Source: Prorocentrum cordatum
Lineage: Eukaryota; Sar; Dinophyceae; Prorocentrales; Prorocentraceae
DNA length: 64,000 bases
Direction: 5' to 3'
Assembly: GCA_963575745.1 (NCBI GenBank)
Contig: CAUYUJ010009358.1
Coordinates: 417,820 to 481,819, forward strand
Shown here: positions 56,301 through 63,352 of the stretch, one piece after another
Numbering within the stretch: the stretch's first letter is position 1
Layout: each line of letters begins with the position of its first letter
Notes under the pieces: model-generated
The model's database searches: none
Told to the model about the DNA's origin: nothing
The model's input: the letters and a program-made list of their open reading frames with translations, nothing else
Position numbers and translations under genes: made by a program

Positions 56301-59300
56301 TCCCCCTACACCCTCCCCTGGACCTGGGCAGGGGGTTCCGCGAGTCGTCGGAGCGTCGAAAACGGCCTCGGCGAGGAAGCCAAAATCATTGGTTTTACAA
56401 TGGTTTTGGCCCCATTTTGGCCTCCTGGGGGGGGCGCTAATTAGACCCCCCCCCTTCCTGTGATCGATCTCCCCCAAGATGGCCCAACGATGACCTCCAA
56501 GGCTCCCAAGGGTGCCCCAAGAGGACCCCAAGAGGTGGCCAGGAAGAGGCTCCCAAGAGACCCCCAAGAGGCCCCAAGAGACCCCCCAGAGGCACCCAAG
56601 ATGCTCCAAGAGGCCCCGGCGAGAATGCCAAAGCATTGATTCTACCAAGGTTTTAGCCACATGTTGGCCTCTTGGGGGGGCACTGATTAAGATGACTCCA
56701 AGAGCGCCTGGGAGAGCCCAAGATGACCTCCAAGATGGCTCAAGATATCCCAAGATGTCTCATAATGGCTTCCTCTGTGTGCTGCCCACTTCCCTGATCG
56801 AGGCAATTCCTCTGGGCATCGTTTATGGATGGGCTGATGGGGATTCGCGAAGCGTCAACAATTCCTATAAGGATGACGTCGGGGGGTGCGATTCGCGCCA
56901 GCGCCGTCTGGGAAAGCGCCTAAGAATGGCTCGTTCCCAGGAGCCGCCGGCCGAAATCGCGATGTGACCAAGTGGGAGGGCGATACAGGCGTTAAGTCAG
57001 GCCTGTCCCTCTACAGGGGGGAAATTCGAAAATAGTTTTAAAGATAACGTGGGGACTATTTGTTGCATATATTTTGACCATTTGGGGAAATGTGTTGAGT
57101 ATTTTTAATGTTTCATCGAAGATCCCCCGGTAGGGGGACATGCCCGCCTTAATACAGGCGTGATCGCGAATGGCCAAAAAGGCGATGCTTCTTTTCCCAC
57201 CAGGGGTCGCCGGACGTCCGGACCCTTTGCCTGGGGCCTCTTTTTTTTCTAGGGCATCTCTGGGGTAGTTCTATTTTTTCGTCCATTTTTTTTTTAAGTC
57301 CCCATACTATTTTTGGACAGTTTTGGAATTATGTCTGGGGTAAGTTTAGTTTTTCGCCCGAGCTCCCCCTGTCGGGGGGCCTGCTCTCCACATCGCGCAG
57401 CGTTCTTCTGCGGCCCATGGGGCTCAGCGAGGGCCCCCGGAGGCCGACGTCGGCCGCACGCCTCGCGCCCCGACGTACTCTCGGGGGAGCGGCCAAGAGG
57501 GGTGTGTCCCAGAGGGGGGGGGTGCAAATCATGACCGGCGTCACGTGCGCGGCCCGGCGGGGTGTCCCAGAGGGGGGGGTGTCCCAGAGGGGGGGGGGGT
57601 GCAAATCATGACCGGCGGCACGTGCGCGGCCCGGCGGGGGGGCCAGGGACGCACTGAAACAAGAGGGGGCGCCATGAGATCTGGGCACATCTCATGGCCC
57701 ACGCCATGATATCCAACCCCCCCCCTAGTCATCACCCCCCTCTTTTCCGCCCCCGACGTGTTCACGGCGAGGGCACGCCCAGGGCATGCGCACGGCAAGG
57801 AGCCGACGGCGAAAGCCGACGGCGCGGCCGCGGCCACGACACAGGGTAGTTTTGAGGCCAGAGCCACGGGATGGGGGCATGTCTGGAGGCAGCGTGTCCT
57901 CTGCGTCAACATCTGCTGCGCCCGGCCAATCCTGCTTCTCAAGCTTTGCTTCATCGATGATCCAGGATGCTCTCCGATGGTCCTCGCGCAGCGACGCGGC
58001 CGCGGCAACGACCTTGGACGCCCGAAATGGGTACGGAAAGAATGGGTACAATGCCACACAACACATGTTGTCCCAGACCGACAGCGGCCGCTGTTGGGCG
58101 GGCGGCCTGCTGTCTCAAATGGACACAGGCCGCGGCGGCGCGGACAGCGAGACCCGTTCGAAATGAACAGGAACTGCCGTTGGGCATTGTACCCATCCTT
58201 TCCGCACTCCAGATTTCGTAATAAAAGGGAGGGGGTCTCATTTCGGGGGGGGTCTCTTCCAGGCTATCTTGGAGGGCCTGGGGGGTCTGGGGACGATGTT
58301 TTGGAGGGTTCTCCCACGGGGGGAGGTCTGAAATGGCTTGTCTTGGAGGGTCCAGACCCCCTCCCTTTTATTACGAAATCTGGAGTGCCCATTGCGTTCG
58401 TGCAGAGCCGCGGCAACGACACGGCGACCGACCGAGCAGCACCGACCGAGAGCAGAAGCGACCCGCGGCGCAGCCGAGCCGTCGCTCGGACGTCCATACC
58501 CTGTGCTTTGTTCGGTTTCGTGGGTGTTTTTCTCGCTCGACGATCCAGGATGCTCCTCGATGGTCCTCGCCGAGAAAAAATGCACACGTCCGAGCGATGC
58601 CAAGACGACACGGTGACCGACCGAGCAGCCCCGACCGAGAGCAAAAGCGACCTGCGGCGCAGCCGAGCAGGCCGAGCCGCGAACACACCCTGGCGGAGGA
58701 GGCTCGGGTGCGGAAGGTGGAGCCCCCCTTCAGCTCGCGAGCCAAAGGGGAGGGGGGCCCCACGCAGAGACGCTGGAGAGAATGTTGGGCCCCCCTAGCT
58801 CGCGAGCCGCAGGGAGGGGGCCCAACGCAAAGACAGGGATGACACCTTCGTCGACTAGAACAGGACGACGGACTAAGGGCTACGGCGCGCGGTGCACGCG
58901 CTGTGGAGCCCTCATCGAAAGGCTCGAAAACCTCGGGTGCGGGGGACTCTCGGGCTGGCCTTAGGTCGGGCCTGTCCCCCTGCAGGGAGATGTTGGGCGA
59001 AGAATGAGAAATATTCCAAACAAGCGATGCTCAAAAAAACATAAAAAAAATCGTCCCCAGACTACTGGTTGACTACTTTGAGTATTCCCCCTGTAGGGGG
59101 ACAGGCCCGACTTGGGGCTGGTCTGGCGGAGCCACCATGAAAACGACGAGGTCCAATCTGAGATTCGACGCGAACTCCCGCTGCAGACGTCCCGCGAAAA
59201 CCGGACCGTCAAAGTCCAAGACTCTCTCTCTCTCTGTGTCTCTCTCTCCCTCTGTGTCTGGGCAAACAGCGTCGGCGTTTCCCCCAAAATTGGAGCGGCC

Positions 59301-59427
59301 GTCGTCTTGTGCGTTGCTGCCGTGTTCGACCTCGGGGGGAAGGCCCTCCACGGGCCCCAGGGCCGTCAACGAATGACCCAGGAGGAAGAAGCGGCCCTGA
59401 GGAGCGACGACGACAACGACAACGACG

Positions 59428-59517
<90 letters not shown>

Positions 59518-59592
59518 ACGTCGTCGTCGTCGTCGTCGTCGTCATCGTCGTCGTCCTCGTCGTCGTCCTCGTCGCCGTCGCCGTCGCCGTCG

Positions 59593-59630
<38 letters not shown>

Positions 59631-61961
59631 CCAGTGGCCGCCGTCTTCTTCGCGGCCGTTGTCCCAGTCGTCGCCGTCGGCGTCGAGAGAAGCGGGGCGC
59701 CGGCTGTCTGGGCAGATGGGGGGGGGGAATATAGGGGGGGGGGGGGGGGGCGCGGCGAGGCCCTGCTGGAGATCTGGACTCCATGCACGCCGGGACCCAC
59801 GAGCACGCCGTCTCGGCCAGGCGCCGCCTCGGCCAGGCGCGCTGTCTCGGAGGGCAGCCGGGGGGGCGGGAGGCCCCTGCCAAGGGGAGCCTGCCCGAGG
59901 CTGCAGAGCAGCGCCCTTTCCAGAACCTGGGAACGCGCACGGCCAGGTCCAGGGGGCCACATTCGAACCCTGGCCCTGCCCCCCACGATCTCTGAGGGGG
60001 AGGGTGGGGTTCACTTCGCTCGGGAGCTCACCCGAGCGAAGTGAGCCCCACCCTCCCCTCAGGAATCGTGGGGGGTAAGGGCAGGGTTCGCACGTGGCCC
60101 CCCAAGGTTAAGTCGGGCCTGTCCCCCTACATGGGGATTTTCGACGAAAAATAAAAAATGCGCAAAAAATAATAAAAAAAAGATCCAGAAATAGTCGGGG
60201 GACGAGTTTTGTATCATTTTCTGACCATTTTGGAAAAATTTGGGGGGTATTTCTCATTTTTCGTCGAAAATCCTCCTGTAGGGGGACCCGCCCGACAGAA
60301 CCCTAAGGTCTCCGACGCCCAGGGCTGCGCAGCCCTCGCGAGCCTCCCGGACCTCCGCCGAGGCCCACCCTCCGCAGCCCTCGGCGACTGGCACCAGCTA
60401 CATGACCAGCGTCAAGTCGGGCCTGTCCCCCTACAAGGAGTTTTTGGACGAAGAACAAAAAATACCCCAAACATAATTCGCAAATGGTCCAAAGATAGTC
60501 TGGGGACTATTTTTGGAGCATTTTTGTTGCCATCTTGAAGCATTTCTGAGGTACTTTTTAAACATTTTTCGTCGAAAATCCCCCTGTATGGGGGACACGC
60601 CCGACATGACCCTAAGGTCTCCGACGCCCAGAGCTGCGCAGCCCCGGCGAGCCTCCCGGACCTCCGCCGCCGAGGCCCACCCTCCGGCCCTCGGCGACTG
60701 GCACCAGGTACATGACCAGTGTCAATTCGGGCCTGTCCCCCTACAGGGTTTTTTTGGACGAAGAACAAGAAATACCCCAAACATAATTCAAAAATAATGA
60801 AAAATAGTCTGGGGACTATTTTGGGAATATGTTTGTTGGCCATTTTGGGGCATTGTTGTGGTATTTTTCATTTTTCGTCGAAAAGCCCCCTGTAGGACGT
60901 TTCGAGGGTCGGGGACGACGTCGGGGTGGTGTGGCGTCTGCTTGTCGTTTCCGCTTCCCGGGGCAACAACGAAGAATGTAATTATACACCAGGACCCCGT
61001 AGACGCCAGGAGCCGCTTTCCCGTGCAAGTTTCAGCGCGGGGCCGCAGCGACGAGGACCCCCCTTCGGAGGCTGGGCTCTCATGCGACACATATATACGC
61101 GAACCGCGCGCGGGATCCACGAGCTGGGGGCCAGCGTGCCTGGACACACTGAGGCCGAAGGCGGGAAAGACGTGCGGCTGCACGTGCCGCGAAGTATCCA
61201 GCCCTCGCCAATTGGTCGCGTCGGTTGCGCCCAACCCCCTGGTAGGCACCAGCACCGTCAAGGGAGAAGCCTATAGCGTGACCCTGCCAAGGCGGGGGGG
61301 GGGGGGGGGGGGGGGGCGTGCTGCGCGCTGCCCCTCGGAGGCCTGTGACAGGCTCGAGCTCGAAGCCGGCTCCGAACAGGCAGCGGTAGCCCACGCCCGC
61401 ACACGCCCCCGCAAGGACCTGCGTCACCGAGTAGAGGCCGACGTCCTTCCAGTCCAACTTCTTTGACAGGCCGAGGGCGACAGACACCGCGGGGTTGAAG
61501 TTTGCGCCGGAGATCGGCGCCAGGGCATAAATCGCAACCATTAGGGAGCAAGCAATCGACACTCCTGGTTGGCGCAGGCAAAACCGCGTGTCTACTCTTT
61601 CCCTCCCCCCGCGGAGGGAGCGAGGAGAGGGACACAACGAATGCTGGAACGAGGAGGAGGAGGAGTAGGAGGAGGAGGGGGAGGAGGGGGAGGAGAAGGA
61701 GGGAGAGGAGGGGGAGGGGATAGAAACGAGGAGACGGATAGAAGAGAGGAGACAGGGAGGGCGGAGGGCAGGCGGAGGAGAAGAGGGGAGCAAGAGTAAG
61801 AGAGCAGGCGAGCAGGAAGCTGGAATGCACGGGTCGCAGCAAGTTTGGGAGCCCTGACTACCAGCCCACGTGCTGACTGAGGTCATCACATTGCAGCCAA
61901 TGGTGAAGACCAAGATGAACGTCCCGACGAACTCGGCGAGCAGGGCTGCGCCAGAAGCCAT
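43736..61961 (-). CDS. Tandem-fused double aquaporin (two MIP domains), 5 exons
   Basis: Spliced gene: 61961-61862, 61564-61343, 48564-47911, 47127-46955, 43891-43736. The exons sum to 1305 nt, and every junction keeps frame (phases 1,1,1,0), giving 434 residues plus TGA. Domain 1 is residues 1-212 and domain 2 about 222-434. Each has two half-repeats starting E-x3-T (E10, E118, E227, E328) and an NPA box (57-59, 169-171, 271-273, 381-383), with hydrophobic segments placed as in six-helix MIP channels, so about 12 membrane spans. Family knowledge: MIP proteins conduct water, glycerol or other small neutral solutes. Oddity: both second NPA boxes are followed by Val (172, 384) where Arg is usual, so substrate cannot be inferred. 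Introns 1 and 4 are GT-AG; introns 2 and 3 are best fitted by GC-AG. The start chosen is the Met nearest the first helix; an upstream non-membrane extension is possible because the frame stays open to about 62210. No promoter or polyA signal was recognised. Confidence 0.85.
43930..44290. repeat. AATCTGGC tandem repeat, TA tract and palindrome
   Basis: CCAATCTGGCG recurs about ten times (43950-44060). TATATACATA repeats follow. GGTATACAGGTGCCTCGTAC at 44222 is mirrored to 44281 about GATCGGGCCGATC. Confidence 0.8.
44450..44585. repeat. (GGGA)n then (GGA)n tract
   Basis: Near-perfect tetra- then trinucleotide purine repeat. Confidence 0.95.
45142..45260. mobile_element. Family A half copy A7 ending in CA/TA repeats
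   Basis: TAGGTCGGGCATGTCCCCCT left end only. It continues into AATAGTCAAACCTATGTTTG and then (CA)n(TA)n. No right end is found nearby. Confidence 0.6.
45752..45920. mobile_element. Family F TIR element, copy F5
   Basis: GGGGATGGACAGACCCCCTT left, GGGGGTTCTGTCCACACCCGA right. TSD GGGTATC / GGGTATT (6 of 7). A family A right-end fragment follows (45933-45954). Confidence 0.78.
46405..46486. mobile_element. Family K palindrome, shortened copy K3
   Basis: GGGGGGCCACATGCGAACCC mirrored with the central axis region deleted. Confidence 0.75.
46594..46880. repeat. Family Q repeat Q3, interrupted by A9
   Basis: CAGCGAAGGTCGCTGACGAT and GATGCAAGGGTACCCTT before A9; AGGGTACCCTTGGGAAGGTT to ACCATGCGGGATGACTG after it. 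Confidence 0.7.
46670..46830. mobile_element. Family A TIR element, copy A9
   Basis: 161 bp, TAAGTCGGGCCTGTCCTCCT mirrors AGGGACAGGCCCGACTCA. Exact 10-bp TSD AGGGTACCCT (46660-46669, 46831-46840). Confidence 0.92.
46955..47127 (-). CDS. Double aquaporin exon 4 (domain 2, helices 4-5, fourth NPA)
   Basis: Encodes residues 326-383: helix 4 VAEVFFTFVLCFVVLSVAC, helix 5 VFGLAIGSCVTVGGYAIG, and GAVSGGSLNPA, ending exactly on the NPA alanine. The acceptor is GCCGCAG|TGGCC, and the donor is GCG|GTGTCC. Without splicing, the frame continues as V-S-G-G-A-A and leaves the MIP pattern. The strong resemblance to residues 117-171 of domain 1 (shared LCFVVL, GL-IG, GAVS-G and NPAV blocks) supports internal duplication. 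Confidence 0.83.
47200..47345. mobile_element. Family V element, copy V3 (in intron 3)
   Basis: CAAGAGTGACATTTGGTACG left, GGTCACTCTGGCGAAGGGTC-ACCCTTAC right, as in V2. Confidence 0.65.
47556..47741. mobile_element. Family A TIR element, copy A10 (in intron 3)
   Basis: TGTGTCGCGCCTGTCCCCCT mirrors AGGGGGACAGGCCCGACATA. TSD ATCTTAGGGT / ATCTTAGAGA (8 of 10) within family H-like sequence. Confidence 0.87.
47911..48564 (-). CDS. Double aquaporin exon 3 (end of domain 1, start of domain 2)
   Basis: This 654-nt exon carries the fusion point. It encodes helix 4 of domain 1 (ELLYTLMLCFVVLNTAC), the second NPA (GCFNPAVALG, 169-171), helix 6 (YIAFELAGAALASALYSVV), a short linker rich in Glu/Gln (209-221), then domain 2 helix 1 (SEILGTYFLVLTVGLNV), helix 2, the third NPA (SGAHFNPAVTV, 271-273) and helix 3. 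One uninterrupted exon spanning both domains shows that the tandem fusion is genomic, not an annotation merge. The 3' border is set at GGCGCAG|GCTACG (GC donor); a GA donor a few bases further is a weaker option. Confidence 0.88.
49120..49880. repeat. Degenerate inverted remnant of the 90-bp satellite
   Basis: About eight units on the opposite strand to the 16.7-19.5 kb array: CATTTCGGCGCACCCCTCAC, ACACGTTTCG, GAGCTCCAC, GCCTCAGTGG, GTTCGCATG in reverse order, at spacings of roughly 90-130 bp. Confidence 0.7.
50295..50402. repeat. (TC)n microsatellite
   Basis: CTCTCTCTC with GGCTCTCG interruptions. Confidence 0.9.
50689..50858. mobile_element. Family F TIR element, copy F6
   Basis: GGGGATGGACAGAACCCCCT left, mirrored right end ACCCCCGA. 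Direct flank GCCCCGTTTC on both sides (exact 10 bp). Confidence 0.85.
51138..51322. mobile_element. Family A TIR element, copy A11
   Basis: TCAGTCGGGCCTGTACCCCT mirrors GGGGGACACGCCCGACATA. TSD GGGCCACCCT / AGGCCACCCC (8 of 10). Confidence 0.87.
51338..51745. repeat. Repeat BB, third copy, with hairpin and TC tract
   Basis: The common blocks of BB plus a perfect hairpin GTGTGTCTTATGGGGGAGAC (51450-51487) and a TC tract (51590-51618) that split it. Confidence 0.65.
51755..52015. repeat. GAGATCGATA decanucleotide array
   Basis: About 25 degenerate 10-bp units (GAGATCGATA, GTGAGATCGAT). It is notably AT-rich for this region. Confidence 0.88.
52030..52664. repeat. GGAACCCGGGAACC repeats, P3 fragment, CCCATACCCATAG repeats
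   Basis: 52035-52115 carries GAACCCGGGAAC units. 52338-52405 is a family P fragment. 52425-52600 repeats ACCCATACCCATAG and its inverse. No gene. Confidence 0.55.
52665..53053. mobile_element. Family U element U2, interrupted near its left end by A12
   Basis: CCTTAG-GCCCCCATCG before A12 and GTACTTAAGGACCACATC after it correspond to one continuous stretch in U1. Confidence 0.7.
52695..52858. mobile_element. Family A element A12 with eroded right end
   Basis: TACGTCGGGCATGTCCTCTC left. The right TIR is lost after a TATA repeat, yet the 10-bp TSD GCCCCCATCG is exact (52685-52694, 52859-52868). Confidence 0.82.
53053..54112. repeat. Two tandem copies of a pyrimidine/GGCCCCAAG module
   Basis: Each starts TCCCACCAGCCCTCTGGGCG (53058, 53669), then TTTCCTCTTCCACCCCTCCC, GCGTCCAAAACGGCCTCGGC, TTTTGGCCTCCTGAGGGGGC, then AAGAGGCCCC minisatellite. 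A third copy is at 55708-56870. Confidence 0.8.
54352..54530. repeat. Family P dispersed repeat, copy P4
   Basis: GAAGCCTTCCACGAGAAACA, TGAGACCCCAGGACATCC, TGGAGGCAAGCAGGGTGTCC. Confidence 0.7.
54738..55099. mobile_element. Family B element B5 (nested in A13)
   Basis: TCGGGAGCGGCCAAGAGGGG mirrors CCCCTCTTTGCCGCCCCC. Exact 7-bp TSD GTAGAAG (54731-54737, 55100-55106). Confidence 0.9.
54870..55034. mobile_element. Family C element C3 (nested in B5)
   Basis: 165 bp, TAGGGGGCAAATAAACC to TTCACGCTCTGA. Exact 5-bp TSD ATATC (54865-54869, 55035-55039). Confidence 0.9.
55238..55310. repeat. Hairpin and duplicated GGTCGCCGTTTTTTTTT
   Basis: CCGCAGTGGTCTGGCCCAGA continuing to CCACTGCGG is a perfect palindrome. 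GGTCGCCGTTTTTTTT occurs twice just after. Confidence 0.8.
55708..56870. repeat. Third pyrimidine/GGCCCCAAG module with (GGC)n insertion
   Basis: The same blocks as the 53.05 and 53.67 kb copies, split by a 270-bp GGC/GGCGGCAGC tract (55982-56253). It ends with ATGGGCTGATGGGGATTCGC, related to 54075-54105. Confidence 0.78.
56993..57151. mobile_element. Family A TIR element, copy A14
   Basis: 159 bp, TAAGTCAGGCCTGTCCCTCT mirrors GGGGACATGCCCGCCTTA. Exact 10-bp TSD ATACAGGCGT (56983-56992, 57152-57161). Confidence 0.92.
57141..57395. repeat. Repeat DD, copy 1
   Basis: CGTGATCGCGAATGGCCAAA, CCACCAGGGGTCGCCGGACG, TTCTAGGGCATCTCTGGGGT. The reverse complement spans about 63760-63985. Confidence 0.75.
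57481..57756. mobile_element. Family B element B6 with internal duplication
   Basis: TCGGGGGAGCGGCCAAGAGG mirrors CCCCTCTTTTCCGCCCCCGA. The CCCAGAGGGGGGG-GCAAATCATGACCGGCG segment is duplicated. TSD CGTACTC / CGTGTTC (5 of 7). Confidence 0.8.
57943..58405. mobile_element. J5 fragment, then family G element G3 with a nested palindrome
   Basis: 57943-57995 is the right half of family J. G3 starts GGACGCCCGAAATGGGTACG near 58016 and resumes CCCATTGCGTTCGTGC at 58388. Between them (58205-58387) lies an element with TIR CACTCCAGATTTCGTAATAA continuing AAGGGAGGGGGTC. Confidence 0.75.
58418..58850. repeat. Duplicated CGACACGGnGACCGACCGAG block with J3
   Basis: A 65-bp block (CGACCGAGCAGC, CCGACCGAGAGCA, GCGGCGCAGCCGAGC) lies at 58418-58485 and 58606-58678, flanking element J3 (58488-58605; GTCGCTCGGACGTCCATACC and its mirror). 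A CTAGCTCGCGAGCC repeat follows. Confidence 0.7.
58962..59114. mobile_element. Family A TIR element, copy A16
   Basis: TAGGTCGGGCCTGTCCCCCT mirrors AGGGGGACAGGCCCGACTTG. TSD GGGCTGGCCT / GGGCTGGTCT (9 of 10). Confidence 0.9.
59405..59640. repeat. (GTC)n microsatellite
   Basis: About 235 bp of GTC/GAC. It explains poly-Asp/Val/Arg frames here. Confidence 0.95.
59951..60103. mobile_element. Family K long palindrome, copy K4
   Basis: AGGGGGCCACATTCGAACCC to GGTTCGCACGTGGCCCCCC, axis at GGGAGCTCACCCGAGCG. Confidence 0.8.
60109..60896. mobile_element. Three family A copies (A17-A19) in a roughly 305-bp tandem duplication
   Basis: A17 60109-60299 (TSD CCCCCAAGGT / ACCCTAAGGT), A18 60413-60608, A19 60723-60896. 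The spacer ACCCTAAGGTCTCCGACGCC ... GCGACTGGCACCAG-TACATGACCAG is repeated between them, so spacer plus element was duplicated as a unit. Confidence 0.85.
60897..60985. repeat. Dispersed repeat X, copy X2 (inverted)
   Basis: GAGGGTCGGGGACGACGTCG then GGGTGGTGTGG. It truncates the right end of A19. Confidence 0.6.
61343..61564 (-). CDS. Double aquaporin exon 2 (helix 2, first NPA, helix 3)
   Basis: Encodes residues 34-107: helix 2, the ISGANFNPAVSVAL loop with the first NPA (57-59), and helix 3 (around VGLYSVTQVLAGACAGVGY). The acceptor CCAACCAG|GAGTG has the AG|G form. The 3' border is placed at ACAG|GCCTCC (GC donor), which joins in frame to CTCAG|GCTTCT of exon 3. A GT a few bases upstream (CCT|GTCACA) is an alternative but would need another acceptor. 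The start is well supported; the end is good to within about 10 nt. Confidence 0.8.
61565..61861 (-). other. Aquaporin intron 1 (297 nt, GT-AG)
   Basis: Begins GTAGTCAGGG and ends CCAACCAG. It is filled on the plus strand by an imperfect GGAG/GAGG purine tract (about 61640-61800). No dispersed element was recognised inside it. Confidence 0.75.
61862..61961 (-). CDS. Double aquaporin exon 1 (start, helix 1)
   Basis: Encodes residues 1-33, starting at ATG 61961-61959 with G at +4. AEFVGTFILVFTIGCNV is a typical MIP helix 1 with the conserved Glu (10) and Thr (14). It ends GCT G before a GT donor (61861-61860). Joined to exon 2 this reads W-A-G-V-S-I in frame. An AG at 61991-61990, preceded by TCCTCTTC, could be a cis- or trans-splice acceptor for a roughly 28-nt leader; this is inference only. 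Confidence 0.85.
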
Positions 61962-62517
61962 GACGGTCGAAGCGCCGCGCCGAGGAGCGCTGAAGAGGAC
62001 CCCCCCCCCTGGAGCGCAGGCCAAAAACTGCTGCTCGAGACCAGTGAGAAGGAGAGCGCTGCTGCTGATGGGCGAAAGCGGGAGCACCCCGCAGGGGGCA
62101 GGCCCCTGTGCCCCCTCCCCCTCCATTCTCCTGGGCGCGTCGACTCCGCCAGCGGGGCTCCAGGGCCACCCATGGGCTCTCCAAGGCGCAGGCCCGCGAG
62201 CCACGTACACCAGGCATCTGGCACGAGAGGCGTGCCCCTCACCTCGGGCCCTTGGTGTCGGGAGGGCGGGGAGCCTACAGATGGCAGCGGCTTCGGCGTG
62301 CAGAGGGATGGAGCGGGAAAGCTCGACGATCTGGGGCCTTCGGGCGTGCTGCGCTGGAGCCCTCTTGGGCCGTCACGGGGAGGGTGTTTGAGCTGTGGTG
62401 GGACACTCGTGGGCCTCCTGGGGACGATATTCGGGCCCCTCGGGCCGTCTTGGAAGTCATGCCGGCCGAATGGGCGCATGTCTCTCTCTCTCTCTCTCTC
62501 TTTCTCTTTCTCTTTTT

Positions 62518-62549
<32 letters not shown>

Positions 62550-62984
62550 TTATATATATATATATATGTAATTCCCTCCCCATGAATATGGATGAATCTA
62601 GTCGTATGTATGTAAATGTTTGCTCATTGATTTGCCAGCCTGGATCCCAAGCGCTGAGTCATTGCCCTCAGAAGTGAAAGCAGTGTGATGCAACGAATGT
62701 GATGCGAACCGCGTCGTGCAAGGCACACGGTGCAAGCTGTGTGGTGCAAGCGGCGTGATGCAAACGATGTGGCGGTGTCTGTGCGGTGCAGCCCATCTGG
62801 TGCAGCGCACCATGCGCCCCCACGAGTCTCCCGCGGCCAGCGAACGAGAGGGAACACCCAGAGCACCCAGCCAGCGCACAGGGGCGCCCACGAGGCGCGC
62901 ATCCAGGGGGAACCTCTCCGGGACCTCCCGCCGGCACGAGGCCCCGACGAGGTGCCGCCCCACGAGGCGCCCACCCACCTGGCC
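61962..62984. other. Upstream flank of the aquaporin gene
   Basis: GC-rich to 62470, then TC and TA tracts (62478-62565) and TGTGGTGCAA-type repeats (62680-62810). No TATA-like or TTTT-box promoter could be distinguished. The frame of exon 1 stays open to about 62210. Confidence 0.45.
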
Positions 62985-63108
62985 ATCGCTCGGACGTCCA
63001 TTCCCTGTGTTTTTTCGGTTTCGTGCGTGGCTTCTTCGCCAAATGATCAAGGATGCTCCTCGATGGTCCTCGCCGAAGAAACAATGCACACCTCCGAGCG
63101 ATGCCAAG
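62985..63108. mobile_element. Family J TIR element, copy J4
   Basis: ATCGCTCGGACGTCCATTCC mirrors CACCTCCGAGCGATGCCAAG. Confidence 0.78.
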
Positions 63109-63352
63109 CCACCGAAAAAACATGGACCACCCAGCGAACACACGAGGCGCCCACGAGGCGCTGACGGCCGCCCAAGAGGCGAGGCGGGGACCTGCCCAGA
63201 TCCATCGCCTGGGAACCGGCGTCCTGGTGCCCCAGCGGGCCGTGGATAGTGGACATGCGCATAATTTGGCCCCCGGGGGGGCCCGAATCTGGCCACATCC
63301 ACCGCCTGCCGAGGTCCCCGAACACTGTGATCCTCCAGGCGGTGGTCGTGTG
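63109..63352. other. CGAGGCGCCCA short repeats; no gene
   Basis: CACGAGGCGCCCAC-type pieces recur here and at 62890-62985 and 63665-63695. Confidence 0.4.

Larger units (their letters stand above)
48565..61342 (-). other. Aquaporin intron 2 (about 12.8 kb, GC-AG)
   Basis: Separates helix 3 from helix 4 of domain 1. It contains family A copies A11-A19, B5, B6, C3, F6, G3, J3, J5, K4, P3, P4, U2 and BB3, one inverted remnant of the 90-bp satellite, three copies of a pyrimidine-rich/GGCCCCAAG module, and GGC, GTC and TC simple repeats. In 48565-49119, 49880-50290, 55122-55705, 59640-59950 and 60985-61342 I see no gene or recognised element. The protein needs no further exon here. The length rests on one contig with no N gap inside it. 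Confidence 0.7.
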
